Source: Neoarius graeffei
Lineage: Eukaryota; Chordata; Actinopteri; Siluriformes; Ariidae
DNA length: 64,000 nt
Direction: 5' to 3'
Assembly: GCF_027579695.1 (NCBI RefSeq)
Contig: NC_083596.1
Location: 20,004,255-20,068,254 of the forward strand
The notes under the pieces are model-generated. The model searched no databases. It worked only from the letters and a program-made list of their open reading frames with translations, and was not told where the DNA came from. Numbering within the stretch: position 1 is the stretch's first letter; each line of letters starts with the position of its first letter. Below, in pieces: positions 23,745-34,880 of this stretch. Position numbers and translations under genes: made by a program.

Positions 23745-24668
23745 ATTTTTTAAAAAGTTTGTGCACCCCTACTCATTCATAAGTTTTTCTGTATTTGGAC
23801 TATTTTCTACACTGTGGAACAATACTGAAGACATCAAAACTATGAAATAACATCTGGAACATATATGGAATTATGTGGTAAACAAAAAGTTGTTAACAGA
23901 CAAAATATATTTTAGATTCTTCAAAGTATCCACCATTTACCTTGATGACACTTTGCACACTATTGGCATTATCTTAACCAGCTTCATGAGGGGCGGCACA
24001 GTGGTGTAGTGGTTAGCACTGAAGCCTCACAGCAAGAAGGTCCGGGTTTGAGCCCCGTGGTCGACGAGAGCCTTTCTGTGCGGAGTTTGCATGTTCTCCC
24101 CGTGTCCGCGTGGATTTCCTCCGGGTGCTCCAGTTTCCTCCACAGTCCAAAGACATGCAGGTTAGGTTAACTGGTGACTCTAAATTGACCGTAGGTGTGA
24201 ATGTGAGTGTGAATGGTTGTCTGTGTCTATGTGTCAGCCCTGTGATGACCTGGCTACTTGTCCAGGGTGTACCCCGCCTTTCGCCCATAGTCAGCTGGGA
24301 TAGGCTCCAGCTTGCCTGCGACCCTGTAGAACAGGATAAAGCGGCTAGAGATGATGAGATGAGCTTCATGAGGAAGTTACCTGGAATGCTTTTCAATTTA
24401 CAGGCGTGCCTTGTCAAAAGTTAATTAGTGCAATTTCTTGCCTTCTTAATGTGTTTGAGATCAAACAGTAAATAGTACAAAATAAAAGTACAGTAAATAG
24501 CCCTATTCAATGCCACAACTGTAGTAATCCATATTATGTCAAGAACCACCCAACTAAGTAAAGAGAAATGACAGCCATCATTACTTTAAGATATGAAGTG
24601 TCTTTTAATTTATAAAAATAAAGAAAAAACACTGAATTAGAATGTGCATCCAAACTTTTGTCTAGTAA
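23745..24668. mobile_element. Family B MITE interrupted by a SINE
   Basis: Excluding the SINE, about 550 bp matches the copy at 1317-1843, with recognisable but worn ends AGTTTGTGCACCCC and ACTTTTGTCTAGTA. An AAT tract (about 23719-23743) sits just upstream. There is no coding sequence. Confidence 0.85.
23992..24361 (+). mobile_element. SINE family S1 nested in family B MITE
   Basis: This full-length plus-strand copy has a 12-bp duplication, AGCTTCATGAGG, at 23980-23991 and 24362-24373. The same site is uninterrupted in the MITE copy near 54969 (CAGCTTCATGAGG). Confidence 0.95.
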
Positions 24669-24769
24669 GGTTTAAAACATGACTGGGCATGCTGTTAAGG
24701 AAAAAAAAATTAGGTGAAACCACTCTCAAGTTTCTAATAACATGTAATATAATGAGACCGTCAATGATG

Positions 24770-25124
24770 GTGTAGCTCACTCCAGCCCTGTGAGAAATCA
24801 AATCTGGGTAGAAGTTATATGCACCCTAGGTACCCCTACCTTCATGCCAGAAAGAATCAAAATTGGTGAAGAATTGAGGGAGAAGAAATGTGTGTGGAAA
24901 CTGCTCGTTAGGGCTTGATTACCCTATATCTTAATTATTAATTGCAATTATGCAAATTTGGGTAGAAGCTACGTGCACCCCAGGGCAGACCCACCTTCCT
25001 GCCAAAAAGAATAAAAATCAGTGAAGACTTGAGAGAGAAGAAGCAATTTTTGTGAAGTGTGGATGACGGACTACAGACAACACATGATGGAATAAGCTCA
25101 TTGCTTCTCAGCTGGATGAGCTAA
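24770..25124. repeat. Unclassified dispersed repeat with two internal units
   Basis: Two copies of a unit of about 155 bp, GGGTAGAAGTTATATGCACC near 24807 and GGGTAGAAGCTACGTGCACC near 24960, are followed by GGATGAGCTAAA. The end resembles that of the repeat at 26280-26452. A CAA run follows at about 25127-25147. The class is unknown. Confidence 0.55.
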
Positions 25125-25147
25125 AAACAACAACAACAACAACAGCA

Positions 25148-25719
25148 GCAAAATATTTTCCCTTATACCACAGCAATTTGCCAGCAAATTTATTTATTTA
25201 TTTATTAAAGAACAGCAAGTTACACTTTTTACCCAGTTATAGTTACATTTACTGTTCTGAAACAGCTACGAAACAAATTTTAATTTATTATATAGCAGTT
25301 ATGAACTATTGAATCCCTCAGCAGCAGCCTCTCTCTAGTTAATAAGACAAAAAAATCCAGCTTTTATTATTGAGAATTTGTAAATCCCTCCATCTTAAAG
25401 TTAGTTTTAGCTCTGACTGTTATAAAGGACTATCACTGGAGACTCCTTCCAAAAATACTAAACATCTCCTCACAGAAAACATCACCAGATTAATAATCAC
25501 ACATTTCTTTAAAAAAAAAAAAAACTCTGTTCAATCTGTGGAGCATCTGCCATACAGTACAGTTGTTACTATAGAAACGATAACACATTCGAACGAGTGC
25601 AGAAAGATAAACCTGCGATTTGAATTACAGCTGGAACTACAGTCAGAGCTGCTGTTCTAGAATATTAATCAACACCTTTTGACCAATCAGAATAAAAGTT
25701 ACAGCAGCACTGTGGTATA
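25148..25719. other. No recognised gene
   Basis: AT-rich sequence. A frame at 25370-25660 has no recognised domain. Confidence 0.4.
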
Positions 25720-26243
25720 CACTCACTGGTCACTTTAATAGGAACTTGTTGTTAATTCTAAGATTCCTGTTCTTGGCTGGCAGCAGTGGAACCCAGTGTG
25801 ATCTTATGCTGTTGCATGCTGAGATGCTTTTCTGCTCACCACGGTTGTAAAGAGTTACTATATCCTTCCTGACAGTTTAAACCAATCTGGCCATTTTCCT
25901 CTGACCTCTCTTATCAACATGATGTTTTCACCCACAGAACCATCACTCACTCATTCAATGTTGTTTTTTGTTTATTGCACCATTCTGTGTAAACTCTCGA
26001 GACTTTTGTGTGTGAAAGCCCCAGGAGACCAGCAGTTTCTGAAATACTCAAACCAGTCCATCTGGCTCAAACCAACACCCATGCCACAGTGAAAGTCACA
26101 CTTTGAGATCACAATTTTACCCATTCTGATGTTTGACGTGAACATGAAGCTCTTGATTTGTAGCCAATCAAGGCAATGGCTGATCAGATAACTGCAGAAA
26201 ATGGCAGGTGTATGGGTATACCTAATAAAGTGGCTGATGCATG
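25720..26243 (-). mobile_element. Family C Tc1-type MITE, non-autonomous copy
   Basis: The ends CACTCACTGGTCACTTTAAT and CCTAATAAAGTGGCTGATGC are imperfect inverted repeats, with TA at both flanks (25718-25719 and 26244-26245). It is the reverse orientation of the copies at 4757 and 44488 and keeps only the N-terminal part of the ancestral transposase region. Confidence 0.82.
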
Positions 26244-27000
26244 TAATATGTGTTTATGCATAGATAACAAGAAGACAGAGTCATATATATCCCCCGTCCT
26301 ACGGTATATACCAACTATATACCAAGTTTCAAGATATTATTTGTCACATTTCTCAAGTTCTGCTGCAGGAAACCAACCCTACCTCTTTACACTGACCTCA
26401 GCAGCCCATGGCATAAACCCACTGGACCTTTGGTCCAGGTGAGCTAAAAATTAAAATTTCTCACATTTCTTAGTATTACAAGGCACATATACATTACTTA
26501 ATCAACATATCTACCAACTTTCAAGACCATACCACTCATAGTTTTCAAGTTCTGCTCTGGAAACAAAACCTACCCCGAAGACTAACCTGAGAGACTAAGT
26601 CTGAAATTGTTTCCATGGAAACATGAAAAATGTAAATTTCTCAAATTTCTTAGTATGAAAAGGCACATCTACATCACCTTGTTAACATGTATACCAAGTC
26701 TCAAATCCGTACCATAAATAGTTTTGGATATATGCTCCGAAAACAAACATTGCTCTTAGAAACCAAGTCAAAATCTATTTTTAATGTAAAATTTAAAAAA
26801 TACTTTTTTTCCCCAAAAAATCCAAAAGGCACCAGTTCACATGTTGCTTTATATGTATACAAAGTTTCATGAAGCTATCTTCAGTAATTTTAAAAATATG
26901 GCCCGGAAACAAAAACGTGACCGGACAGATGGACGGACTGATGGACCTCTTGCTTGTTTTGCTTCGTTTGGCAGGGGATAATGAATGAAACATATGCACA
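26244..27000. repeat. Unclassified dispersed repeat region with hairpin
   Basis: Repeated phrases such as ACCAAGTTTCAAGATAT and ACCAAGTCTCAAATCCGT recur at spacings of about 180-200 bp. A small hairpin TGGACCTTTGGTCCA followed by GGTGAGCTAA lies near 26422-26446. It ends near GGCAGGGGATAAT. The class is not assigned. Confidence 0.45.
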
Positions 27001-27221
27001 ACAAGCAAGAGAGTAATCTCATGGCAGCAAGTTCATTCCCAGCAACACTATTTAAAGGTACTACATGGGTCCTTAAGCTAGAATTATGTACCTTGGTTGA
27101 GTTTTAAAGGTGAAATACATTGTTTAGATCCAATAGTGCCACTATAGTGATAACTGTCTTTACTTCTAAAACATAGCCAGAAAATGAATCTCTTGACTGT
27201 GAAATGATTATTGCTTTGAGA

Positions 27222-27250
27222 ATGTGTGTGTGTGTGTGTGTGTGTGTGTG
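27222..27250. repeat. (GT)n microsatellite
   Basis: About 14 GT units. Confidence 0.9.
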
Positions 27251-27332
27251 GCTAATGACATTATGGTGAAAGTCATGACCACGATGCAGAACCAATTACT
27301 GCAGCTGGAATCATGACTGGGATAGTTTATAC

Positions 27333-27408
27333 AGTACCAAACAAAAGTTTGGACACGCTCATTACTATGTATGAGTAAGAGTGTCCAAACATTTGACTAG
27401 TACTGCAC
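27333..27408. mobile_element. Minimal palindromic family B-type remnant
   Basis: CAGTACCAAACAAAAGTTTG at the left and ACATTTGACTAGTACTGCA at the right form a 75-bp near-palindrome. It consists of the two element ends joined with almost no interior. Confidence 0.7.
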
Positions 27409-27605
27409 CTTAAAACCATGCATGCTGCTTTCATATTATTCTCACCCTCTTCATTTCACAACCCACGTCCTCCTTTTTCTGACCACCCTCTCTGTAAAGT
27501 TCTTCTTTTGTTATACGTTTTATCTGAGTTTTTTGATGGGTTTCAGTACTGTAGGAATGGAACTGACCTTTGAGGGGTTTATTGTTCCTATGGATGGATG
27601 CAGCA

Positions 27606-27633
27606 ACACACACACACACACACACACACACAC
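27606..27633. repeat. (CA)n microsatellite, left arm of a split tract
   Basis: This run is interrupted by the transposon at 27634-29058 and resumes at 29059-29085. Confidence 0.93.
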
Positions 27634-29058
27634 CAGTGGCGGCTGCTGGTTTTTAAAACAAAGGAAGCCCATTTTACGCATTCATCGTAAAACCTGTAGG
27701 CCGGATATCAAAGCATAGAAAGGTGTGCCCCATTAGCATAGTGAACTAGACAACCCTACCTAGTGGCAGAAAGTATTTTTGCTTGTACATTTCATGTTAT
27801 AGTCTGGCTTGCCAGGCTAGTGCCTCATATCCTTAATCAAAAATATCAAACATCCAAAAATCACTGGCTATTCAACGAAGAGCCTTGAACATCATACCCT
27901 GATATGCAACACAGAGTCTTTAACACAACACCCAGCTGTGCAACACATCCTTGAACATCTTCTGCAACACAGTCTGGAAATTCATAACCAGGTAGGCTAT
28001 GCAACACACAGAACCTTGAATATTATACCCAGGTATAACCTATAACACAGAGCCCACCATTCTCTTAACATTACTGAACAATATACACACTTCAGATTCA
28101 TGAACATGAACACTATTTATACACAAATTCTGCCCTCTGCTCCTTTTCCAGAAAATGGTCTGTGACCCTGTCATACCAGCTGGTTGTGCTTTCCAGAGAC
28201 TTCACCAATTTCTGTTAGCAGCTAGCACTGCAGATCCCAATAAGGCTCAAGCTAGCCTACAACCAGATTGAACTACAAATGAAATAAACGAGTGAATTCA
28301 CGAATGATCAAACTGATAGAATGGATGAAAGTTAACCGAGCACAACGAGTAATATTTACATTTATTTACAGAGTAATGTACAGAGACATCAATGAGAAGA
28401 ACCGTTTATATGAAAAGAAATTCGGACAGCACTTTAGCACACGACTGCACTTTCTCGACATCCGCTAGGGACTGACTGATCATACTTCCGTGTTCCTCGC
28501 CGAAGTACCGCCCTCCTCATGTCACACTACCTCCAATAATCCTTCATCAGCCCGGCTTCTTGTCCCTCCCACTGTCTCGTTTAGTCCCAGAGAAGCCCGG
28601 CTTCCCTGGAAGTGACAATTTTGTTGATTTTAACCAATAACAACTAGCCGAAATTGGCTGTTCAGAGCCGTCTCGTAGACTGCAATGGATACCTGGCTGC
28701 CAGTCAGTGTTGCCAGATACTGCTGACGTTTTCCATCCCAAAATATGTTCAAAACCCGCCAAAATGCACTTAAAACCGCCCAATCTGGCAACACTGCTGC
28801 CAGTCCATAGAGCCCATTGAAATAAGAAAGGTTACAGCCTGGCAGCAAAGGTGATTCTCGTAGCGAACTGCAAGTTCGTCAGACATCACTCAAATTTAAG
28901 TTACAGGATAGTTATGAACATAAATACAATCTTGGGCATATATTATGTTATGCAAGTTATTGTCTTAATGAGAATTCAACGTCGTAGACGCCGCAGTTTG
29001 GGGAGAGAATTTTAGGGGAAGCTCGGCTTCCCTTGTTGTCTCTGAGAAATCGCCCCTG
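27634..29058. mobile_element. Unclassified DNA transposon inserted in a CA tract
   Basis: A 1425-bp element has inverted ends CAGTGGCGGCT and AGAAATCGCCCCTG, followed inward on both sides by an ACAA-GGAAGCC motif (about 27658 and 29027). AAGCCCGGCTTCCC-type palindromic motifs recur inside (near 28590 and 29017). It contains no recognisable transposase, so it looks non-autonomous. A block at about 27880-28060 has repeated GCAACACAGAG phrases. The superfamily is uncertain because the CA flanks hide the duplication. Confidence 0.72.

Positions 29059-29085
<27 letters not shown>
29059..29085. repeat. (CA)n microsatellite, right arm of the split tract
   Basis: Continuation of the CA tract at 27606-27633 across the transposon. 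Confidence 0.93.
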
Positions 29086-29089
<4 letters not shown>

Positions 29090-29465
29090 CTCCCCTTTAA
29101 AAGGCACTGCAATGTACTCAGGTAGTGGTGCATTAAGGCTGCGTTAGTATTCGCTGCATTTTGTACTTTTGAAATGTTAAAGCAATACTTCAATTAAAAA
29201 TGTAAATGATACTTATAATAAAAAATCTGGGATCATTTATATAATATTACTTCTTATTGTTTTCATTAATTACTCACAGGATTTGTGAGAATTGAAGAAG
29301 TGCATCTCCAATCACTGACACACTCAGGGTATGATGCGACCCCTCATGGACCTGTGGTTGAAAAAGCACTAAAGGTGCCCCTACTGTTGATAAAATGTGA
29401 TAAAACCATGGCTAGAATTGGAACAATTGTGATGAAATACTCTATCTGCACAAAAATTTGACGAA

Positions 29466-30303
29466 GTGCTGTCTAGGGTGATCTTTCAGTGGAGGATATG
29501 CAATGCAGTGCCTTATAGGATTCCCCTACATGTAAGGAGACATGATGAAACACCCTAATGGATGCATGTCCAGTGGAGAATATTTAGTTTAATGTCCTGT
29601 AGGCTCCCCTGCACGCAGTAAAATGATATGAAGTACCATCTAAACTGATCTTTCAGTGGAAAATGTGTAAAGCAGTGCCCCATAGGATCCCCCTCTGTGT
29701 AAGGAGACATGATGAAGTGCACTAATGGATGCACGTCCAGTGGAGAATATGCAGTGTAGTGCCCTATAGGCTCCCCTTCACACAGGAAAATGATATGAAG
29801 TGCTCTCTATGGTGATCTTTCAGTGGAGGACATGCAATGCAGTGTCCTATAGGATTCCCCTATGTGTAAGGAGACATGATGAAGTGTCCTAATGGATGCA
29901 TGTCCAGTGGACTATATTTAGTTTAGTGCCCTATAGGCTCCCCTGCACACAGGAAAATGATATGAAGTGCCATCTAAAGTGATCTTTCTGTGGAAGATGT
30001 GCAACGCAGTGCCCTATAGTATTCCCCTATGTGTAAGGAGACATGATGATGAAGTGCCCTAATGGATGCATGTCCAGTGGAGAATATTTAGTTTAATGCC
30101 CTATAGGCTCCCCTGCATGCAATAAAATGTTTTGAAGTGCCATCTAAACTGATCTTTCAGTGGAAGATGTGCAATGCGGTGTCCTATAGGATTCCCCTAT
30201 GTGTAAGGATACATGATGATGTGCCCTAATGGATGCATGTCCAGTGGAGAATATTCAGTTTAGTGCCCTAAAGTTTCCTCTGCATACAAGAAAATGAGAT
30301 GGA
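29466..30303. repeat. Dimeric 167-bp tandem array, five units
   Basis: Units start at 29466, 29633, 29800, 29967 and 30137, with a degraded sixth from 30304. Spacing is 167 bp except one of 170. Each unit is made of two related halves of about 84 bp: an A half with CTTTCAGTGGA...TAGGATTCCCC and a B half with TGTCCAGTGGA...TAGGCTCCCCT. This is a small higher-order repeat. Confidence 0.9.
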
Positions 30304-30381
30304 GTGCTCTCTAGGGTGGCTCTATTGTAGAAAAACCATGAGTTAATGCCCTTCAGCCCCCCACTTTTTTTTTTTTTTTTG

Positions 30382-30430
<49 letters not shown>

Positions 30431-31612
30431 GAAGTGCCCTTTTAATTTTTTGCCCATGCCCCTAAGGGAATCAACTGAAGTGAAAGCTGAAAGGTAAGAA
30501 GAAAAAAATGTTTTGGAGAAATATGTACAGTAATGTTAACTTGTGAAAGTTTTGTCACAACATTAGGACGTGGATAAGACAAAATCAGAACACAAGCCCT
30601 GTTTCTACCCAAAGCCATATGGTTAATAATAATGCCTGATGTTTATAATGATTATCTGTGGCACGGGAAGGTGAGGACAAGCATACGAGCAGCTAATGGA
30701 GCAATAACGCTCAGAAGATGAATGACTTTAATAAGCCATTGCACCCAATCGACTTCATTAAACAGAAGAAGCAACAATTTGGTAGCGTGTGAACAGTATG
30801 CTCTTGGTAAAATCGTTCAGCTGTCCATGTTTCTTTGGCTCCTCTGTCAGTTTGTTTCTTGTGCAAGCTGCCATCACAACACGCCGAGTTTATGAGATTC
30901 ACTTTTTAGTCCCTGGTGAATCTGAGGTCCTTGAGCAATCATTTACCTGAAAATGTTATAGCAATTACAATGCAGCATATTACATTAAATTTGGTTTATA
31001 CTTGAACAGCCCTATTTACACTCTAATAAAATGTTCTTTTTGCTCATTATTTTATAATCAGGAAATATTGATTGTCCCTTTAGTGGCACAGCTTGCAGTC
31101 TGAAAACCACTGGTCTGGAAGAGAAGAAATAAGAGCTCCATGAAGAAGACAAAAAATTATAATAATAATCCAGCGTTCCTTCATGTTTGACTCCCAACTG
31201 CCTACTAAAATTCACTGCAGATAAAAAGTAAAAAGTCTTTCCCTCCCACAAACTAAACATCCTGCAAGTATCAACAAACAGACTTGAATTCAATAGGTGG
31301 CATCCGGAAATTTATTTCTCCCTGAAGGAGTTTTTGCAGGGGTCTGAGCATCATGCACTATGCATTATCACTATTTGTAAAAATTAAACAAATCTTTTTT
31401 TGACTCAGAGATTGTAATGGTTATTTTACTACAGGTTCCATCCGGCACCTTTAAGGGTTCTTCAGTCTGTCTCTCTGAGAGAACCATTACAAAGAGACAT
31501 CCGTATCAATATTTCTTCATATGAACCAAAACTGGACAACTTTGAGCAAACTCAAGGAAGTCAGTAGCCCTTACTTAACCAAATAACCCTTTTTAAGGAT
31601 GCTACACACCTT
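30304..31612. other. No recognised gene; poly-T and GT microsatellite
   Basis: A poly-T run (about 30366-30380) and about 20 GT units (about 30385-30428) are present. The remainder shows no domain or repeat that could be recognised. Confidence 0.4.
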
Positions 31613-31805
31613 TTGGACACACCCAAGTTTGGACACATCTACTCATGGTTTTTTAAGTATTTTGACCATTTTCTACATTGTAGAACAATACCGAAGACAT
31701 CACACACAACCGTGAAATAACATATGGAACATATATGGAATTATGTGGTAAACAAAGGAAGTGTTAAAAAAAAGTCCAATGTTTCCAAATTTGACTGGTA
31801 CTGTA
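31613..31805. mobile_element. Family B MITE, internally deleted
   Basis: Only the left part (from TTGGACACACCCAAGTTTGG) and the terminal TTTGACTGGTACTG remain. It lies immediately next to the THAP-bearing element. Confidence 0.75.
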
Positions 31806-32044
31806 TATAGATGACTTGCAACCACGTGATCAAAATGTGCTACATCATGAGTGTCTGCCATGATAGTGGATATACAAAGCAACTAGATGACTTGCAACCA
31901 CGTGATCAAAATGTGCTACGTCATGAGCGTCTGCCATGATGGTGGATATACAAAGCAACTAGATGACTTGCAACCACGTGATCAAAATGTGCTACAGTAC
32001 ATCATGAGCGTCTGCCATGATGGTGGATATACAAAGCAACTAGG

Positions 32045-32335
32045 ATGGCAGCTGCTGAAAGTGTCTGTAAACAACGCAGAATTTTCTCAGTATTACCACG
32101 ATTTGAACGCTCGAGCGAAGATTCGATACAAAGAGAAAATAGATATGTGTGTGTTTTGACCCATATTATTTTAAAAAGTCAGACTTTTCTGAAGATAAGA
32201 TGCTTCTACCGATCATCGAGTACCCAGATATCGTGTTCTATCTGGTTTGGCTGCCGAAGAATCAAGTCTGACCTTGGACGAAACACAGCCCATTTTCTGA
32301 GTGGGTGCCCAGTCTGGATTGTTTCTACTGTATAA
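32045..32335 (+). pseudogene. Transposon-encoded N-terminal fragment, partner of the THAP gene
   Basis: The start at 32045 (ATGGCAGCTGCTG) leads into a stretch that, in the adjacent frame, reads QYYHDLNARAKIRYKEKIDM. After a one-base shift in a GT run near 32150 it reads FDPYYFKKSDFSEDK and LLPIIEYPDIVFYLVW. This resembles the opening of YqaJ/SWIM-type proteins encoded by fish transposons, as recalled. The frame is broken and the C-terminal exons are absent. Confidence 0.5.
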
Positions 32336-32469
32336 TTTTGCTGGTGCTCCTAGAAGCAAAATGGTAATACACGTGTTAAAATTATAACAACGACCGAGTG
32401 AACCACGACAAGAGAACGCTCATTTTATAGCAAAATTCTAGCAACACGAAATAAAATCTTTCCATGATA

Positions 32470-32718
32470 TTATCGAGAAAGCTTTTGAATTTCACTGGAG
32501 ATAAAATGATTACTGCAAACACGAGCTGTTTTGGTTTTAGCCTCTGCTAGATCAGCCCTGCCGATGTTGTTCAGCCGTGTTCGTCTCCTCTCCATACTAA
32601 GCCTCAGAGTTTCCTCACCCTCTTTCCGAATTACAGACGGAATTCTAAAAAATCGGAATGTGCCACGGTCACAAGTACTGTTGTGACCACAGCCATATAG
32701 AGCACAAAGATATAGCAT
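32470..32718 (-). pseudogene. THAP domain fragment of the transposon
   Basis: Read leftward from an ATG at 32718, the protein opens MLYLCALYGCGHN, continues to FFRIPSV and reaches RVCSNHF. This gives the zinc ligands C-x4-C and C-x2-H of a THAP domain, with a basic stretch between (RRRTRLNNIG). It stops at 32470, soon after the domain. THAP domains bind the transposon ends in related elements. No catalytic domain follows. Confidence 0.75.
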
Positions 32719-32869
32719 CGCTAAAAGAATGCTTAAAGCAGTGGAAAAACAAAGAGTTGCACACGCGGAACTATGTTTTGTATGGAATGTCACTTGACCC
32801 CACATTTGTATATCCACCAACATGGCCGACATCCGGGTTTCTATTTTGCTTTGACGTCACTTGCAAGTC

Positions 32870-33395
32870 AAGGATAAAGGAAGAGCTGATTGGTCAACTT
32901 CCCTCTAATCAACTTGAAGTCCTTGTAGAGCTACACTGTCTGTTTTCTCTGGGTATCAATGGCACCGACTGTCTTTCAACTGTAATTCTAATTTTAGAGT
33001 TTCTGACATGTTGTGGGATGGGGGAGCATGGGGTGCGTTTGCGGTTGGTTGTAAAGTGAGTTTAATTACAGAGCAGATCAATCAGCTTGTACATGCTGTA
33101 CATACATCCATACACTGTAGAGCCACATTCTTTCTCTCATCCTTCCATACTTGCTTGCTTGCTTCCTTCCTTCCATCACTTTTATTTTACTATTCCCTTT
33201 AGAAGTTAAAACAATCTTGTGACACCATTGTCAGTTATGTATATTTTCTATGACCCCAAATTACAGCAGTTTGCCTTTGATCTCTGACGCATCATATTTC
33301 AAATAATGTCAGTATAAAAAGTCCCTTCTCATGGCTTTATTGATATTTATTGATTGAATGGATTTGGGCACTTACCAATTCCCACCCACTAGTTA
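32870..33395. other. No recognised gene
   Basis: A short CTTG/CTTC run near 33150-33175 is present; nothing else was recognised. Confidence 0.4.
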
Positions 33396-33545
33396 GCTTA
33401 GCTGAATGGTTAAGGCTCAGAGTTACTGATCAGATCATTGGAGAGTTGAACTCAAGCACTACCAAACTGCCACTGTTGGGTCCTTGAGCAGGGCCTTTAA
33501 CCCTCTTTGCCCCGGCTTCCTAACAAGCTTGGATATGTGAAGAAA
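33396..33545 (+). mobile_element. V-SINE-like fragment
   Basis: A tRNA-like opening (TTAGCTTAGCTGAATGGTTA) is followed by the core phrase CCACTGTTGGGTCCTTGAGC and GGCCTTTAACCCTC. The tail is not clear. Confidence 0.65.
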
Positions 33546-33567
33546 AGGATTCCATAAATTACATGCT

Positions 33568-33926
33568 GGGTGGCACGGTGGTGTAGTGGTTAGCACTGTT
33601 GCCTCACAGCAAGAAGGTTCTGGGTTTGAGCCCAGTGGCCGATGAGGGCCTTTCTGTGTAGAGTTTGCATGTTCTCACCGTGTCTGCATGGGTTTCCTTC
33701 GGGTGCTCCGGTTTCCCCCACAGTCCAAAGACATGCAGGTTAGGTTAATTGGTAGCTTTAAATTTACCGTAGGTGTGAATAGTTGTGTGTCTCTATATGT
33801 CAGCCCTGCAATGACCTGGCGACTTGTCCAGGATGTACCCCGTCTCTCACCCATAGTCAGCTGGGATAGGCTCCAGCTTGCCCACGACCCTGCACAGGAT
33901 AAGCGGTTACAGATAATGGATGGATG
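33568..33926 (+). mobile_element. SINE family S1, ATGG-tailed copy
   Basis: This full-length plus-strand copy begins GGGTGGCACGGTGGTGTAG and ends AATGGATGGATG. A clean duplication was not identified, suggesting an older insertion. Confidence 0.9.
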
Positions 33927-33949
33927 CAATTTATATGACAAATAAAATC

Positions 33950-34165
33950 TTCTTCTTCTCATCTCCTCTATCAAACAACAGCTACCAAATGACGAGGGAG
34001 AGGACTAATGCATGTTTCCTGTGACTCCTGGAGGAAAGCACTAGCTGTCCCCTTCATGAGGTCACAGATGCCCATGTCTGGATAATGTTGCTCTGATTGA
34101 CAGGGGAGATAGTGACACTTTTTCCCCACCTCCAGAATATGCATTGTTGGGATTTTGACAAACAA
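33950..34165. repeat. Possible dispersed repeat related to 52540-52770
   Basis: The two stretches share the order CTACCAA-TG-CGAG, ACAGATGCCCA and TGATTGACAG. Divergence is high, so this is a weak call. The following 34166-34880 shows nothing recognisable. Confidence 0.35.
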
Positions 34166-34880
34166 CCTTGCAAGATGTCAGCTGACGGCAATTAAAACGA
34201 ACCTTAATAAAAACCTTTAATGACATTTATATCTGTTGTTGTTGTTAAAGGTATTACATGGCCCTATGGATGTTACCCTTTAGTAAAGTATTACTAATGA
34301 CAGTCTTTGAGTGTTATTGGTTGGGAGTAGGACTACCATCTTGGAAGTCAGTTGATCACCTGGGTATACTGGTTCACTGAATAGGAACCATATTTTTGAA
34401 AGAAAAAGAAAAAAATTCTCCGAGTTTCAGAGCCTCGTGTCAATTGAAGTGTCCATTTGTGCCTGTCTTGACTTCTAGGTTCAGCAAAGAGTAGGAAGTG
34501 CACTGGGTCAGGGATGTTTATTTGAGTCTGATTAATTTGCAATTGTTAATTTGTGAGGATGGACATGTTCGCATTCTTGATCGCATCATCTCTTTAAATA
34601 CAAAACCTGTTATGAGTGGAGGCTTGAACGAGATTAAAATGAGGAAACAAATTGGTCTCGGGTGACGCCTGTACTGCAATCAGACATCCCTCGGCCATGC
34701 TGCAAAATCTGGGTTGAAATGTCTAACAGAACTCTCATAGCTTATTTAAACGAGCCAATTATCAAGCATGCCTCGCAGGAAATGACACCCGCCTCCCTTA
34801 TCATCTCAGGCAGAAGGCAGGAAGTGGGTCTCATGATTAAGATAAAGCTAGATTTCACATAGACATTACATGTATGGTGC

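Larger units (their letters stand above)
31813..32869. mobile_element. THAP-bearing DNA transposon (ISL2EU-like), decayed
   Basis: The ends are inverted: GACTTGCAA at 31813 and TTGCAAGTC at 32861-32869. Farther in is the matched pair CCATGATGGTGGATATACAA (left) and, as complement, CCATGTTGGTGGATATACAA (right). The left end is present three times in tandem (31813, 31889, 31965). Inside, a plus-strand frame and a minus-strand THAP frame converge. Two convergent genes, one with a THAP domain, recall ISL2EU/IS4EU-type elements; this assignment is an inference. Confidence 0.62.
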
